From positions 89,905,454-89,969,453 of the forward strand of contig CM027377.1 in the NCBI GenBank assembly GCA_015680905.1: 64,000 bases of DNA. The letters are read 5' to 3'. The translations under genes were made by a program, and so were the position numbers. This document shows, piece after piece, positions 12,157 through 23,965 of this stretch. Within the stretch, counting starts at the first letter, position 1; the number at the start of each line of letters is the position of its first letter. This DNA comes from Coptis chinensis. Lineage: Eukaryota; Streptophyta; Magnoliopsida; Ranunculales; Ranunculaceae. The notes under the pieces are model-generated. The model did not search any database and was not told the DNA's origin. It saw only the letters and a program-made list of their open reading frames with translations.

Positions 12157-13059
12157 TGAAATTTCTTAGACTACTAATGGTTTGTAGACTGTGGGGGAGG
12201 CGAGTTTGAAGAAAACTACTAAAACGGCGTTGGTGGTGGTGGTGGTGATTGTTTAGAGAAGATTTAAGGTGGATTTGATTTCCTTGTTGTAGGTGTAGTT
12301 AGGTTTTCTTCCCTCTCTCTATAATTATTTATTTTATTTTTTTTATTTTGGTTTCCAAACTTGTAACCAGCGGTTTGGGGTTGAAGTGGAAACACTGTGC
12401 GTGTGGGTTGGGAAGGAAGGAGACGCGCAACGTGCGTGCGGTTTGGGCCCAAGCCCAGTTTGAATTGCGAAATTTTCCGATTTTTCACGCAATTTCAAAC
12501 TCAATTTGCCGTTTCGTTACTGGCCCGATTTTGGCGAATGAGTTATAGAAATGATCAGTAGAGAATTTCCAATCCAATGATCCATAAAACACTCAATTCC
12601 AACCATGGGTGACGTATAATAGGGTGGAAGAACGCCTCGAAGTGCGTGTGTGACGTAAGTTATGCGAACGAAGGAAATCTAAGTTTAGATTACGTCAACC
12701 CAATTGAACTAATGGGCCTAAACAAAACCAATGGAAAGTTCGAGCAATCCTGATGGAAAGATCGACTTTCCACCCCCAAACAAATTTTTAAACACAAAAT
12801 TTGTTTACAACGTGGGTCGTTTAAGAATTTTAATTTTAATTTTATTTGTTTATTATTAAAAACACGAAAAACAATAAATACATAATTCACTCCATAGAGG
12901 AACATGACTCAAAAACCGAGAAAACATGCAAAAGTGGAAAACGTGAATTATGTGAACTGTGGACTTAGGATCCGGTACTTACACCACACACTCCATAGGG
13001 AGGGCCGGGTTACCTGAATGGTGTACTTATCGATATGGAAATGAAAGTAAGTACACCAA
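12157..13059 (-). other. Element A spacer between integrase and third ORF
   Basis: No gene is visible. It contains a short GGT repeat (12228-12247), GC-richer sequence (12360-12460) and a fourth copy of the polypurine motif at 12770-12783. Confidence 0.6.
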
Positions 13060-14185
13060 ATGACAAGGGTCGATCCTCATAGACGGTCCCCGTAAAAGGA
13101 CTTCCTCTACATCGTGGGGGACGAAGTTCGTAAAAATGTTTTAACCGTTGACCATTAACTTGAAAGGTACTGTTGTCATTTGGATTTACCAAGGTGATTG
13201 CCCGTAAGGGTGACTTCAAGAATAACTAGAAAAGGGCGGACCAACGGGTTTTAGTTTGCCTAGGAAAACATGTAGGCGGGAGTTGTAAAGCAAAACCTTT
13301 TGACCGACCACAAACTCTTTGGCGCAAGATATGCTTATCATGAACACGTTTCATGTTAGCTTTATAATCCTTCAGCGAGATCGCATGCGAATCGCCACGG
13401 TTTCTTCAAAGCTCATTCAATTGCAACTTAAGTTTGACACCTGCCTCATCAATATTGAAGTTAAGGCTTTTATAGCCCACGAGCACGGTGCTCTAATTCA
13501 AATCCGCAAATGACATGGTTTCCCAAATACAAGTCTAAAGGGAGACATACCTATAGGAGTTTTGAAAGCAGTTCTATACGCCCATAAGGCATCCGATAGA
13601 CGCTTTGACCAGTCTTTCCTATCAGGGTTTACAGTTGTTTCTAAAATCTTTTTGATTTCCCTATTAGAAACTTCTACTTGTCCGCTAGTTTGTGGATGAT
13701 AAGGAGTTGCTACTTTGTGTGTAACTCCATACTTTTTCACTAGGGATGCAACAACTCTGTTGCAAAAATGTGTACCACCATCACTAATGATGGCTTTAGG
13801 AATGCCAAACCAACAGAAAATATATTCTTTAATAAAAAATACAACGGTCTTATGGTCATTGCTACGGCAAGCTAGGGCCTCTATCCATTTTGACACGTAG
13901 TCCACGGCAACTAGAATATAAATGAAACCGTGGGAAACTGGGAAAGGACCCATGAAATCAATGCCCCAAACGTCGAAAATTTCTATGATCAAGATTGGAT
14001 TTAATGGCATCATATTATGTTTTGTAATTCGCCCAAGTTGTTGGCAACGTATACACGTCTTGCAATGCACTTGGGCATCCTTAAAAAGGGTAGGCCAATA
14101 AAATCCACATTACAGAACTTTAGCGGCTGTTTTCATCCCACTAAAATGTCCACCACACTCTTTGTCATGGCAGAATGATAGAACT
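13060..14185 (-). pseudogene. Element A integrase, nearly complete but interrupted
   Basis: The main open part (14070-13498) has '[12 protein letters not shown]' from the zinc-binding domain. It also has all three catalytic acidic residues: D in '[10 protein letters not shown]', D in 'IISDGGTHF' and E in '[12 protein letters not shown]'. It is followed by '[19 protein letters not shown]', typical of gypsy integrases. A stop lies upstream in the HHCC region near 14113, within 'GMKTAAKVL'. The C-terminal tail continues, broken, to 'FQVNGQRLKHFYE' near 13150. No chromodomain is seen, as expected for Athila. Confidence 0.85.
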
Positions 14186-14911
14186 TCATTATATTCCCAC
14201 CGGGAATACAACGAACGAATAATCGATCCGCACAATACTTAAAAAGTAGGGCTCATCCCAAAGAGTATAATAACTTAACTCTAGCCAAAAACTTTTACGT
14301 TCATTCCTTGACCAATTATAAGGCATAACATCAGCCGCTAGATAATTTACAATGTCGAAGATACCATGGTCTTTGAAAAATGGCATCTGGATGCTCATCG
14401 GGAAAAGAGTCCGGTATGGACTCGAGTCGATCGATCGTCGTTTGTGAGTCTAGATAAGTGCTTTCGGCAACTACGTTTTCGACCCTCTTTTGTCCTTTAT
14501 TTCTAATGTGAACTCTTGCGGGAGAAGGATCCATCGGATTAATCTGCTTAGCATCCTTCTTTGCAAGAAGGTACTTAAAAATTGCATGGTCCGTGTAAAC
14601 TAAATTTTAGAACCAACCAAATAAGGACCGAAACTTATCTAAAGCATAAATGACGGCTAAGAATTCTTTTTCGTAGTTGAATAATTTCGTTGAGCATCGT
14701 TTAATGTTTTACTAGCATAATAAATGACAAATGGACTTATTATCTAGTTTTGTCCCAAGACCGCACCAACCTGCATAATCACTAGCATCACACATGAGTT
14801 CGAAAGGTTTAGACCAATCGGGAGGCTTTATAATTGGTGCAGAGGTTAGAGCGACTTTTAAAGTTTCAAAAAGCCTGCTTACGCTTAAAATTAAAATCAA
14901 AGATTGCATCT
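14186..14911 (-). pseudogene. Element A RNase H and connection region, degraded
   Basis: 'FELMCDASDYAGWCGLG' near 14750-14810 holds the first RNase H aspartate (CDASD). Further pieces follow in shifted frames: 'TKLFNYEKEF'-like sequence near 14660-14690 and 'VVAESTYLDSQTTIDRL' near 14430-14480. This stretch has several frameshifts and no complete catalytic set. Confidence 0.65.
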
Positions 14912-15891
14912 TTCAAAAGCAGATTAGTTAAAGGCCTAGCTATTTTTGAGAAGTCTTTAATAAATCGCCTATAAAAACCTGCATGGCCTAGAAAGGCTCT
15001 AATATCACGGACAGTCCGTGGTTTAGGTAGAGTCGCTACCTTATCTAGTTTGGCCTTATCTACTTCGATGCCATCACTAGATACAATGTGACCTAGTACT
15101 ATGCCCTTTTTCACCATGAAATGACACTTTTCCCAGTTTAAAACGAGGCTTTTTTCTTCACACCGTGTCAAAATCTTAGACAGGTTAGACAAGTAGTCTG
15201 TGAAGGAGTCTCCATAGATAGAAAAATCATCCATGAAAACTTCCATAAACCGCTGGAAGGTTCCAGGAGCATTACAAAGGCCAAAAGGCATTCGTTTATA
15301 GGCATACGTTCCAAAGGGACATGTGAAGGTAGTCTTTTCTTGGTCATCAATATCAATAATAATCTGAAAATAGCCCGAAGTAGCCATCCGAAAACAATAA
15401 AAGCATGACCAGCTAGGCGCTCGAAAGCATTTGATCTATAAAGGGTAAAGGAAAGTGATTCTTTCGTGTCATAGCATTTAAACGTCGTAATCAATACGGA
15501 TCCTCCATTTCATAGGACCTTGTGTGACAACATAATCACCTTTTCCGCTCACGAACCATGGTAACTCCCCGATTTTTAGGAACTACATGAATGGGGCTTA
15601 CCCATTCACTATCGAGATGGGGTATATGATACCGCGCGATCGAGTAATCGTAAGACTTCTTCCCTAACCACCTCTTTCATGGCGGGGTTCAAGCAAGGCG
15701 AGGTTCGCGAGAAGTCTTCGCGTTATCCTCCAAATGGATACGATGAGTGCAAACATTAGGGTCAATTCCTTAATGTCAGCTAGGGACCAACCAATCGCAG
15801 ACCGATGTTCCCTAATCACCCGGATTAAACGCGTGTCTCTTCATCCTTAGATAATAGAGAAGATATAATTACCGGATGATTACCATCCGGA
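14912..15891 (-). pseudogene. Element A reverse transcriptase with internal deletion
   Basis: The main frame (15387-14866) reads 'GTYAYKRMPFGLCNAPGTFQR' and then directly 'FMEVFMDDFSIYGDS'. FMDD is the catalytic box. In related elements about 13 residues lie between TFQR and the segment before FMDD, and they are absent here. 'GHIVSSDGIEVDKAKL' and 'RAFLGHAGFYRRFIKDFSKI' follow. The upstream fingers (15400-15560, 'YRRLNAMTRKNHFPLP'-like) are present only in shifted frames. The enzyme cannot be functional. Confidence 0.85.
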
Positions 15892-17098
15892 TCAAGTTGT
15901 ATATTTTAACTCTGGGGGAAGGGGTTTAAGCACTGGGGTGGGAGGAAAATCAATAGATGTTTCGTCGGGGTCCTCATTTTGCATAATGAATACTTGCTTA
16001 GGTAGCAAGTCTTTATACTCAATATGTGGAGCAACCGAAGTGTCTACAATTGGTGTGGACTCAAGGATGGTGTTGACTTCCTCTAAGTAGGAGTCATTTA
16101 CAAAATCTGACTTTCCAAAAGAAAGGAATTTGTACATATTGTTTTTAGGAAACGTGTTGTTAAAATAATCTTGAGCTAAGCTCTCGATCATGCTAACCTC
16201 CCCATCTATAGACGAATCTGGTAACTGTTTCATCATTTTAAAAACATTTACCTCAACTGTGAGATGGCCAAAAGATAAGGACATCTTACCATCGCGGCAA
16301 TTAATAAGTGTGTTGGCAGTTGCTAAAAAGGGGCGCCCTAAGGTGATCGGTACAGAGTCATTAGCGACTTCTGTATCGAGGATAACAAAATCCGCAGGAT
16401 AGTAGAAATCCTGAACCTTAACAAGCACGTTTTCCACTACACCCTTAGGATACTTAATAGACACGTCCGCTAATTGCAACGCGTTATTTTTGTAGGTTGC
16501 ATTTCTGTAGACCTATTTGTTTATACAAGTAATACGGGGAGTAAGTTAACACTTTCGCCCCAAAGTGTCTAATAAAGCGGTCGTCGTGTGGGAATCTCCT
16601 AAGGTGCATTTTACACGATAGGGACGACCGGGGTCCTTGTACTTAACAATTCCATTATTTTCGGATAAAGTTGGGAATTGTTCAGTTAAAAAGCGTCTTT
16701 TAGGTATGTTGGTCTTCGCCTAGTAGTGCACAACTCTTTAAAAACTTTAGCGTGATTAGGTAGCTTTTTAATAGCTTCGAAAAGGAAGGTTTATCGTTAG
16801 ATTTTTGAAAACGCGTTCTAATCTCCTCGAAGTTGGTATCCCCTGGTTAGCATGGCTAATTTTTGAGGAATGGTGGTTTAAGCTCTATATTTAGCATATG
16901 GCTCGACTTGATGTGTAACCTTGGCTTCTGTTTCTTAGGTTGTGGTTTAACCGGGTACCTCTACGGTGGTAGGTTCTTCGGTTTCTATTTCAGTATCTAG
17001 TTCGATATCCGGTGTAGGAGTATCGATGGGGTAACTATAGGCATAGTTACTTTGTTATCAACCACCTTTCCGAGGCGGAGAGTGGTGATGGCATTCAG
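15892..17098 (-). pseudogene. Element A protease and linker
   Basis: The open part (16479-15892) starts 'MQLADVSIKYPKGVVENV' and includes 'VPITLGRPFLATANTLINC', the second half of a retroviral-type aspartic protease. The active-site region lies just upstream near 16530-16570 ('ALLDTLGAK'-like) and is frameshifted. A linker to reverse transcriptase ends 'PVLKPLPPELKYTT'. 'LDAIKKLPNHAKV'-like sequence before the protease is recognisable near 16740-16800 with frame errors. Confidence 0.75.
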
Positions 17099-18697
17099 TC
17101 ACCTAATATTGTCGTTTCCGTTACTAGTATTACCGTTTACCTTAAAGGCTGTGTTTGTTGTTTTAGGGTTTGGTATCGCTTGTCCCGAAACACGCCTTTT
17201 GGTTGGGCTTTCTCTTGGGCTAACTATTGTATGCCCCGATTTATGGATTGTAATATCTGTTGGTTTGATTGAGTCATTGATTGGAAAAGTTGTTGGGTAA
17301 CTCATATAAAGCGTCGATCGGTCCGGTTGTGTAGGTGTAGTAGTCACAGGTGGTGCGACTGGAACTATCTCACGTTGATTATTTATGGGTGGGTTTTGAT
17401 AGTTACTATTGTTAACCGGAACGATACCTCTATTGGTATTATAATTATTATAATTATTCTGACCTTGTGCTACACCTTGTCGTGGTTGAGCTTGGTTGTT
17501 ATAATTATTATAATTTCCCTGACCTTGTCCCTGTCCTTGCCTAGGTGGAGCTTGATTATAGTTGTTTGTTTGCCTAACATTTTGGTTATTAAACCCTGGA
17601 GTTGTAACTTGTTGATTGTTTCGCCAACTAAAGTTGGGATGTTGTCTCCATGGGGCATTAGGAATAGGATAGTTATTAATGGAGCAAACATTATCTTGCT
17701 CTAATTGTTGTTGTTCATAGGCGAGAGGGCAATAGGAGTCAGGGTGCTCAGGACTCAAACAGAAATTACATGGGTTGGAGTTGACATTCATGACGGGAAT
17801 AGGCTTTTGTTGAATAGAAATAGCCTCTACTTTTTTAGTTAGAGATTCGATTAAATTTTTAAGTTCTGGGTCGGGTTTCATCTCAAACATACCGGGCGGC
17901 CTTAATCATGTTGAAGAAGAACTAGCGAGCCGGGGATATCATCACTCCCCACCCAATTGTTATTAAGGTTTAGTTTGTTCTTCTAAAAGTTATAAGCCTC
18001 CTCGAGGCTCCTTTACTTAGGAAACTACACCCATTCATTATGTCAAGGACTTCTTTATGGTGATGTTGAAGTCCTTTGAAAAAGGCACGAACTAACGTGT
18101 CTTTTGCTAGGTTATGGTGTGGACACTCTATTAGCGGTCGGTGAAACGATTCCAAGCCTCGAAAATGATTCATGAGGGTTACGTCCGGAAGAAATGAAGC
18201 TTGGAAAGCATTTCATCCGTCTTTAGGGGGTGGGTAAAAATGTTCCATAAATAGGTGAACAAGTTTAGCCCACGAGTCCACAGAGTTAAGCGCCAGGCGC
18301 TTAACCAAGACGCCCTTATCGGCTAAGGTGAAGGGAAATACCCTCGGTTTAATTTGTTCCGCACCAACCGTAGGATGATGGAATGTTGTAAGGACTTGTT
18401 CAATCCTACGCATGTGTTGGTAAGGTTTTCATGGCCTAAACCATGGAAAACGGATAACAAATTAAATATGTTTGGGGATTCAAAATCCCCAATCGGGTCT
18501 GCTAGAACGATGCAAGATTTAGGGCTATCTCTCAAAGCTTTATAGAAGTCGAGAGGAGTCTCTCTTTCTTCACCCATTATGTCGGTATGGTTGGTGGAAT
18601 AGTAGTTAGAGGTGTTATGGACCGGTATACTCGATATGTTTGTTTGTTGACGGTTAATTACGTTCGGTGTTTTTCTCCGACCAGACCTTAATCTCAT
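17099..18697 (-). pseudogene. Element A gag, frameshifted
   Basis: It starts MRLRSGRRKTPNVINRQQTN. The capsid core is spread over three frames: 'RVFPFTLADKGV' near 18350, 'SVDSWAKLVHLFMEHFYPP' near 18240, and 'LVRAFFKGLQHHHKEVLDIM' near 18050. The last part (17890-17099) has a zinc knuckle 'CNFCLSPEHPDSYCP' (CX2CX4HX4C) followed by a long Asn/Gln/Gly-rich low-complexity tail. At least three frameshifts break it. Confidence 0.85.
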
Positions 18698-19258
18698 GCA
18701 AGTCTAAGTCTAAACACGAAAAACAACCCAAACAATCTTGATATATTAGTATGAACCTCTAACGGAGATCACGAGGTATGGAAGAAAGGAATACCTGAAA
18801 GCGTCCTTGCTTCGCTTATGAATAGCATCTTGTTTACGCGTGTTCAGTGTAAATAACAAGTTAGAACACTGAAAAACTTAAAAAATCGAAGTTCGAAACA
18901 AACCTGTAGAAATCCGCAAAATTTTGCTTAGGGCGCAAGTCGCTTCTTCGGAGAGGGCGCGTCATCGCTCCTCTAGTCCAAGACGTGAGCTGGTCGTCGC
19001 TTTGGTAAGAGGGCGGTCAAAAGTCCAATAAGTTAGGGCGGTCGCGACTTTCGGGGAAGAGGGCGTCGGCTCAAAGTCCAGACTATAGAGCGGTAGCGCT
19101 CCTTATAAGCGCCGATCGGCTCCGTGTAATTTTTTCCGGAATTTTTTCAACGCTGAAACGAATAACCACAGTATGAATCAAACAAGGGTGGGTGGGTTTA
19201 ATGGGACTTAAAAATGACTAATTCTACTATGAAAACAATGCTAAAGTGCAACTAAGAT
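18698..19258 (-). other. Element A leader with GC-rich repeats
   Basis: This untranslated leader lies between the primer site and gag. About 18930-19110 is GC-rich and repeats 'agggcggtcg' or 'gagggcgtcg' units several times. No gene is visible. Confidence 0.6.
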
Positions 19259-19271
19259 GGCAGCGGCGCCA
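19259..19271 (-). promoter_or_regulatory. Element A primer binding site (tRNA-Asp)
   Basis: On the minus strand TGGCGCCGCTGCC follows the 5' LTR after two bases (AA). It complements the 3' end of plant tRNA-Asp (GGCAACGGCGCCA) with one mismatch. tRNA-Asp priming is characteristic of Athila elements. Confidence 0.85.
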
Positions 19272-19273
19272 TT

Positions 19274-20768
19274 TGATAAAAGTAAAATAATTAGTCTACT
19301 CACGAAATGAACGATTAACTCAAAACGTAAGTAAACTAAACTAATCTTATGATGCTTATATTTATCAAAGTTTTCTCTACTCTCAATCCTATGAGATATA
19401 GTGGAGTAGAAAGTTCGTTCCACTCCTAGTGCTCTAGCATGGAATGTTTTCTAATCTAATTAGTCGGTCTTAAGTCAATGAGAGCTTTACGAAGGTGACA
19501 TGCTACGATACTTACTGAATTTGATTACTTGATTTTAACTACGAATGCTATGGAAATATGATTGTGCTTGAATCTAGATAAAGGATTAGAGGGGAATTGA
19601 ATCCACCTTAACTCGACTTAATCCTATTAACGACGAATCGTCGTAATCCGAATTGAATCGCTTGCCAAGAACAATTTGGTTCTTCCTAATCCCTAATTAC
19701 ACATGGCATTCCTACCAATTCATAACTAGCATGTGAACGATTAAACCCATTCTCATGGTGAACTAATCGTTTCTAGAGTGGAAAGGAAATTACGACGATT
19801 CTACGATATTTGGAATCAAGCTTTCATTAAGGCTTCTCAACCTCCTCTAATGGAGGTTTAGCCGAGAATCATTACGCAATCATTTCCGATTACATTTAAA
19901 CTAAACATGATATAAATAATTGAAATTTACTTAATTAAACAATAATGAAATCTAATTTAATGACTCAAATGAAATAAAGACAGGAATTGAAATTAGATCT
20001 AGGAATGGAAATGACAAAATTCGAAATTGATAAAAATACTACTTTATTTATCTAATCAAAATGAAGAATAAGATTCAAAGGTTTAATTTAATACAATAAT
20101 TGAAATGGAACTAAACTTAATTAATCTACATGAAAAACTAGATCTAGAATTCATTAATGGAGGCTACTAATCTAATCTATTTCTAGGTCTAACTATCTAC
20201 CATTAACAAAGAGCTAAACTTTTGTTTTTATACTTTCAGATCCAAAAATCGTGCATGGGCTTGGAGCCATATTTTGGGCCAGAGAATCAGGCCCAAAACC
20301 CAATCTTCGAAATCCAAAAGGCCTCTTCAGCTGCAGTTGGCTTCCACAGACTTTTCGTCCACTTCTGCTCCTCTGATTGGGTCAAGGCTTAGACCATTGG
20401 AAAGCTCTTTCCGAGCCGGTCGTTTTGACATAAGGTAGGCCCAATTCCGAGGTCTGAGTCCAAAGATACGGCTTTCGGAAGTTCTGCTGACTTGTGTGAT
20501 GTTTCAGCCCGTGTCGACTTTTCAGCTTTTGAGTAGGCTTTAGGAAGGCTTTATCTTCTTGAATCTTGGCCTTTAATCACGGAACTCCTTAGTAACCGAC
20601 ATTTTCTCCTTTATCTCACTAAAGTGGCACATTTCTGCACATAATGGACTTTGAAGCCTGAAATGCATAAAAACACGTAATCAGTGTTAACTCTTAATTA
20701 TTACTCACATAATTGGTCCAAAAGTATGACTGTTAAAGGGTTAAAACTACAGTTTTGGGCTCTTATCA
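19274..20768 (-). repeat. Element A 5' LTR
   Basis: Read on the minus strand it runs from TGATAAGAGCCC to ACTTTTATCA, 1495 bp, against 1479 bp for the 3' LTR. It is followed inward by the primer site. The target duplication GGAGC is immediately outside at 20769-20773. Confidence 0.9.
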
Positions 20769-20816
20769 GGAGCTGATCACCACCCCTAAATATCATCTTG
20801 CTTGTCCTAAAGCAAG

Positions 20817-22259
20817 GATGAGAGAAAAAACTAAGATCACAAATGAGTGCTTTATTATAAGTTATACTAATCTCATTTCGCAGAGTGATATTGCATTGAC
20901 CATATGCAACAAGGTATTAAACCACTAGGAATTCCCTAGTGGAGGAGGTTTAAGCCTCGTGAGAGTTTTCTAGTGAATGTACTAACAAACTTCTTCTATT
21001 TTGTACAAAAGGTCTTGTTTCCTTATTTATTCTCAGAAGTTCATACATCTCATTAGCTGTTAATAAAGACAAGCTCCTTCGAACTTAGAATAACATATAT
21101 ACGATAATTTAATCATCTAGAGATAAATGCACAAAACATGAGCAATGAAATGCAAAAGTAGAGTCGTTTCCGATGCGTTTGAAGAGCGTCCTTAAGATAG
21201 GTTCTCACAGGGGTGTGTTACAATCACAACTCTCTGATAGATTCACTCAAGGTTTGTTCTATTAAGTTCAGTGGGCACTTATATTCCTCACATACTAAAA
21301 TGATGTCCAAGGAAACCGGGTCGATTGATCATGCTTGCCACCTACTATCACACCATCCTATTCCTAATCGAGCTAAATGTCTTTTATTAAGAGTTACGGG
21401 GCGAGGGTGATGGTTTAGAAAGAAAAAGGAAGGGAAAAACAAAATAAGATAAGTAGAGAAATTGGGTCTTCATTATACTTGTAACTAGAGAAGAACTTCG
21501 TTTTGTTTTTTTTCTTCGGAATTGTGATACATTCTTTTAGCCCTTTAGCTTTGTGACTCCATATGATTTTGAAGTTTTAGGAGTTTCAACTTGGCTTTTA
21601 TTTCTTTTTGTTTCTGATATCATTTCCTTTTGATTTTGAACTTTTGAGAGATTCGATTTTTTTGGAGTTTCAGTTTTTGATGGATCTTTCTTTTCTTTTC
21701 TTTTCTTTTTGAAGAAAATAAATGTTCTGTTTTTGTACAAGGTCTTCTTTTCTCTTTTTCTGATTTCCATCCAGTTCTCAACTTGTCAACTGGGTAAGCT
21801 TTTTATTGTGTGTTGTAACGAGTTAGAAATTTTAGGTGAAGAATAAAAAGGCTTTGAGAAAGGGTGAAAGCTCATGAGGGATAACTAGAGGAAAACTATC
21901 TTTTTGGGTTTTTAACGTTTATTTGGCTATATCGATCCAAAAAGGGCCTAAATTCTCTATTAGAATATGGCGTGGTGATAAAGCAAGTGGACGTGTGGTG
22001 TTTCTATCCGGACATCCTTTGTGTCATCACTCAATAATCATTCAGATGAGGCTTTTGGCTAGATTCTCACAGGATATGGAACTTAATTGTTCTAACCTTG
22101 GCTATAATGTACAAGTCCTTACTCTATTGCTATAATGAGACTTTTAAACTTTTTATTCATCATAGAAAAAGGAAACAAGAATTTTTAGTACTAAACGGAA
22201 AAATATTTTTGGTCTTTTTCAAAAAAAATTTTAGAAAGGAAGAAATAGTCATTTCTTGA
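20817..22259 (-). other. Element B 3' untranslated region
   Basis: No gene is visible. Blocks shared with the 3' UTRs of A, D and E include 'ggaattccctagtggagga', 'ggcgtggtgataaagcaag' and a purine-rich tract seen on the plus strand as 'tttctttttctttt' (21500-21770). Confidence 0.65.
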
Positions 22260-22908
22260 TCTGCTTCATCAATTAAAATCTAAAAGTGCCCTGAATACCC
22301 ATCCAAGAAACAGTAATAAGCATGTCCTGCTTAACGTTCAAGCATCTGATCTACAAATGGTAGGGGGAAATGATCTTTCCTTGTGATGGCATTCAACTTC
22401 CGATAATCAATACAAATCCTCCACATGATGGGAACACGTGCTGGTATTAACTCCCCTTCCTCATTACGGCCCATTGTAATCCCATATTTCTTTGGCACCA
22501 CATGAATAGGGCTGACCCATTCACTATCAGATATGGCCTAAATGATTCCAGCATCAGTAATCTTAGGATCTCAGCCTTTACTACCTCTTTCATAGAAGGA
22601 TTTAACCGACGCTGTGGCTCTCTAGAGGTTTTGGCATTCTCTTCTAGGTGAATCTGGTTGGTGCAAATCTTTGGATCAATTCCTTTTATATCATCAAGAA
22701 ACCAACCAATGGCAGAATGGTGTTCTTGAATCACTCTAATTAAGCCCTCTTCTTCCTCTTTTGATGACTGGGATGAAATGATGATGGGATGTGTACCATC
22801 GGTATCAAGATAGATATATTTTAGGTCAAGAGGGAGAGGCTTAAGAGCAAGAGTAGATGTTGTGGGTAATAATGTCTCTACAGGATTATGTTTTTCCATT
22901 GAAAACAC
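22260..22908 (-). pseudogene. Element B reverse transcriptase N-terminus, truncated
   Basis: The frame beginning MFSMEKHNPVETLLPTT (22908) passes through 'STLALKPLPLDLKYIYLD' and 'RRLNPSMKEVVKAEILRLL', the usual entry into gypsy reverse transcriptase. In shifted frames the finger motif 'CIDYRKLNAITRKDHFPLP' is readable at about 22350-22410. It is followed by a palm start near 22260-22300. Sequence then changes to 3' UTR, so the catalytic FMDD box, RNase H and integrase are missing. Confidence 0.75.
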
Positions 22909-23965
22909 CTGGGCTGGTGATGTCTTTTTATGTTAAAGTAACTCATCATCTAGAGTGCATAAGGGAACTAATTCCAAAGTTACCGATTATACTGATCCAT
23001 ATCAAACTCTGAATCTCTAAAGGATAAGAACTGATGCACCTCATTTTTTGGGAACGTCCAGCCATAGTATTCTTGCATTACATTGTCCATCATACTAACT
23101 TTGTCATCCAACTCTTCTTCCATATGCTGTTGTATCATCATGAAAATATTGACTTCTATTGAGAGGTTCCCGGAAGACATGGTCATAGCTCAAATATGGC
23201 AATTTATGAGGGCATTGGCAGTTGCCAAGAATGGGCGCCCTAGAATGATGGGTATGGCATCATGAACAATTTCGTTGTCGAGGATGACAAAATCAACAGG
23301 GTAGTAAAAATCCTTAACCTTGACAAGCACATTTTCGACCACTCCCTTTGGGTATTTGATGGATCGTCGGCTAATTGCAATGTCATGGTGGTAGGTGTAA
23401 GCTCGTGGAAACCGAGTTGTTTAAATAAGTAGTATGGAAGGAGGTTAACACTTGCTCCAAGATCGAGGAAGGCAGTTGTAGTGTACTTGTCTCCTATAGT
23501 GCAAGGTATACTAGGACGACCAGGATCTTTATATTTGACGATTCCGTTGGTCTCTGTGAGAAATGGAAATTGTTTTGTAAGGAAGGCATCTTTTGGAATG
23601 TTAGTTTTCCTTTTGTTGGTGCACATATCCTTAAGAAACTTGGCATTCTTGGGTAAATGTTTGATGGCATCGAGAAATGGCAGGTTTATGGTTAGACTTT
23701 TGAATGTTTCTTTGATTTCATCAAAATTTTCATCCTCCTTGGGTGTCATTAGGCGAGTTGGAAAAGGTGCCTTTGGTTTGTAATGTCAAACTAGATTTGG
23801 TGGAGGAATTGGTGATTTAGGGACTGGAACATTGCTAGGGATATGTGGAGGTATTTGGTTTTCAATTTCTGGTTCTGGTACTGGAATGGTTACCTCTACA
23901 GGTGTAGGGTCTTCTGGTAAGACTACTTTGTTGTCAACAGTTTTGCTAGATCGCAAGGTTGTGAC
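22909..23965 (-). pseudogene. Element B protease
   Basis: The frame at 23749-23240 begins MTPKEDENFDEIKETFKSL and contains 'FLDLGASVNLLPYYLFKQL', the aspartic protease active site in the DLGAS form usual for this lineage. The flap and second half follow in other frames near 23200-23390 ('FVILDNEIVHDA', 'IILGRPFLATANALI'). The end (23186-22980) reads 'MTMSSGNLSIEVNIFMMIQ'. It is interrupted by frameshifts. Confidence 0.75.

Larger units (their letters stand above)
5912..20768 (-). mobile_element. Element A: complete Athila-like Ty3/gypsy retrotransposon
   Basis: The element has two similar LTRs (5912-7390 and 19274-20768), a tRNA-Asp primer site, gag, protease, reverse transcriptase, RNase H and integrase remains, a third ORF after integrase, and a polypurine tract. 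It is flanked by a perfect 5-bp duplication, GGAGC, at 5907-5911 and 20769-20773. It inserted six bases into the 3' LTR of element B. By eye the LTRs are about 97% alike, with one 12-bp indel. Every coding domain is broken, so the copy cannot move by itself. An ORF after integrase and a tRNA-Asp primer site fit the Athila lineage. Confidence 0.9.

Noticed and set aside
17327-17704. Plus-strand ORF rich in Ile, Val and Leu that looks like a membrane protein
   Set aside because: It is the reverse complement of the Asn/Gln-rich low-complexity tail of the element A gag, which has the zinc knuckle and neighbours of a real gag.
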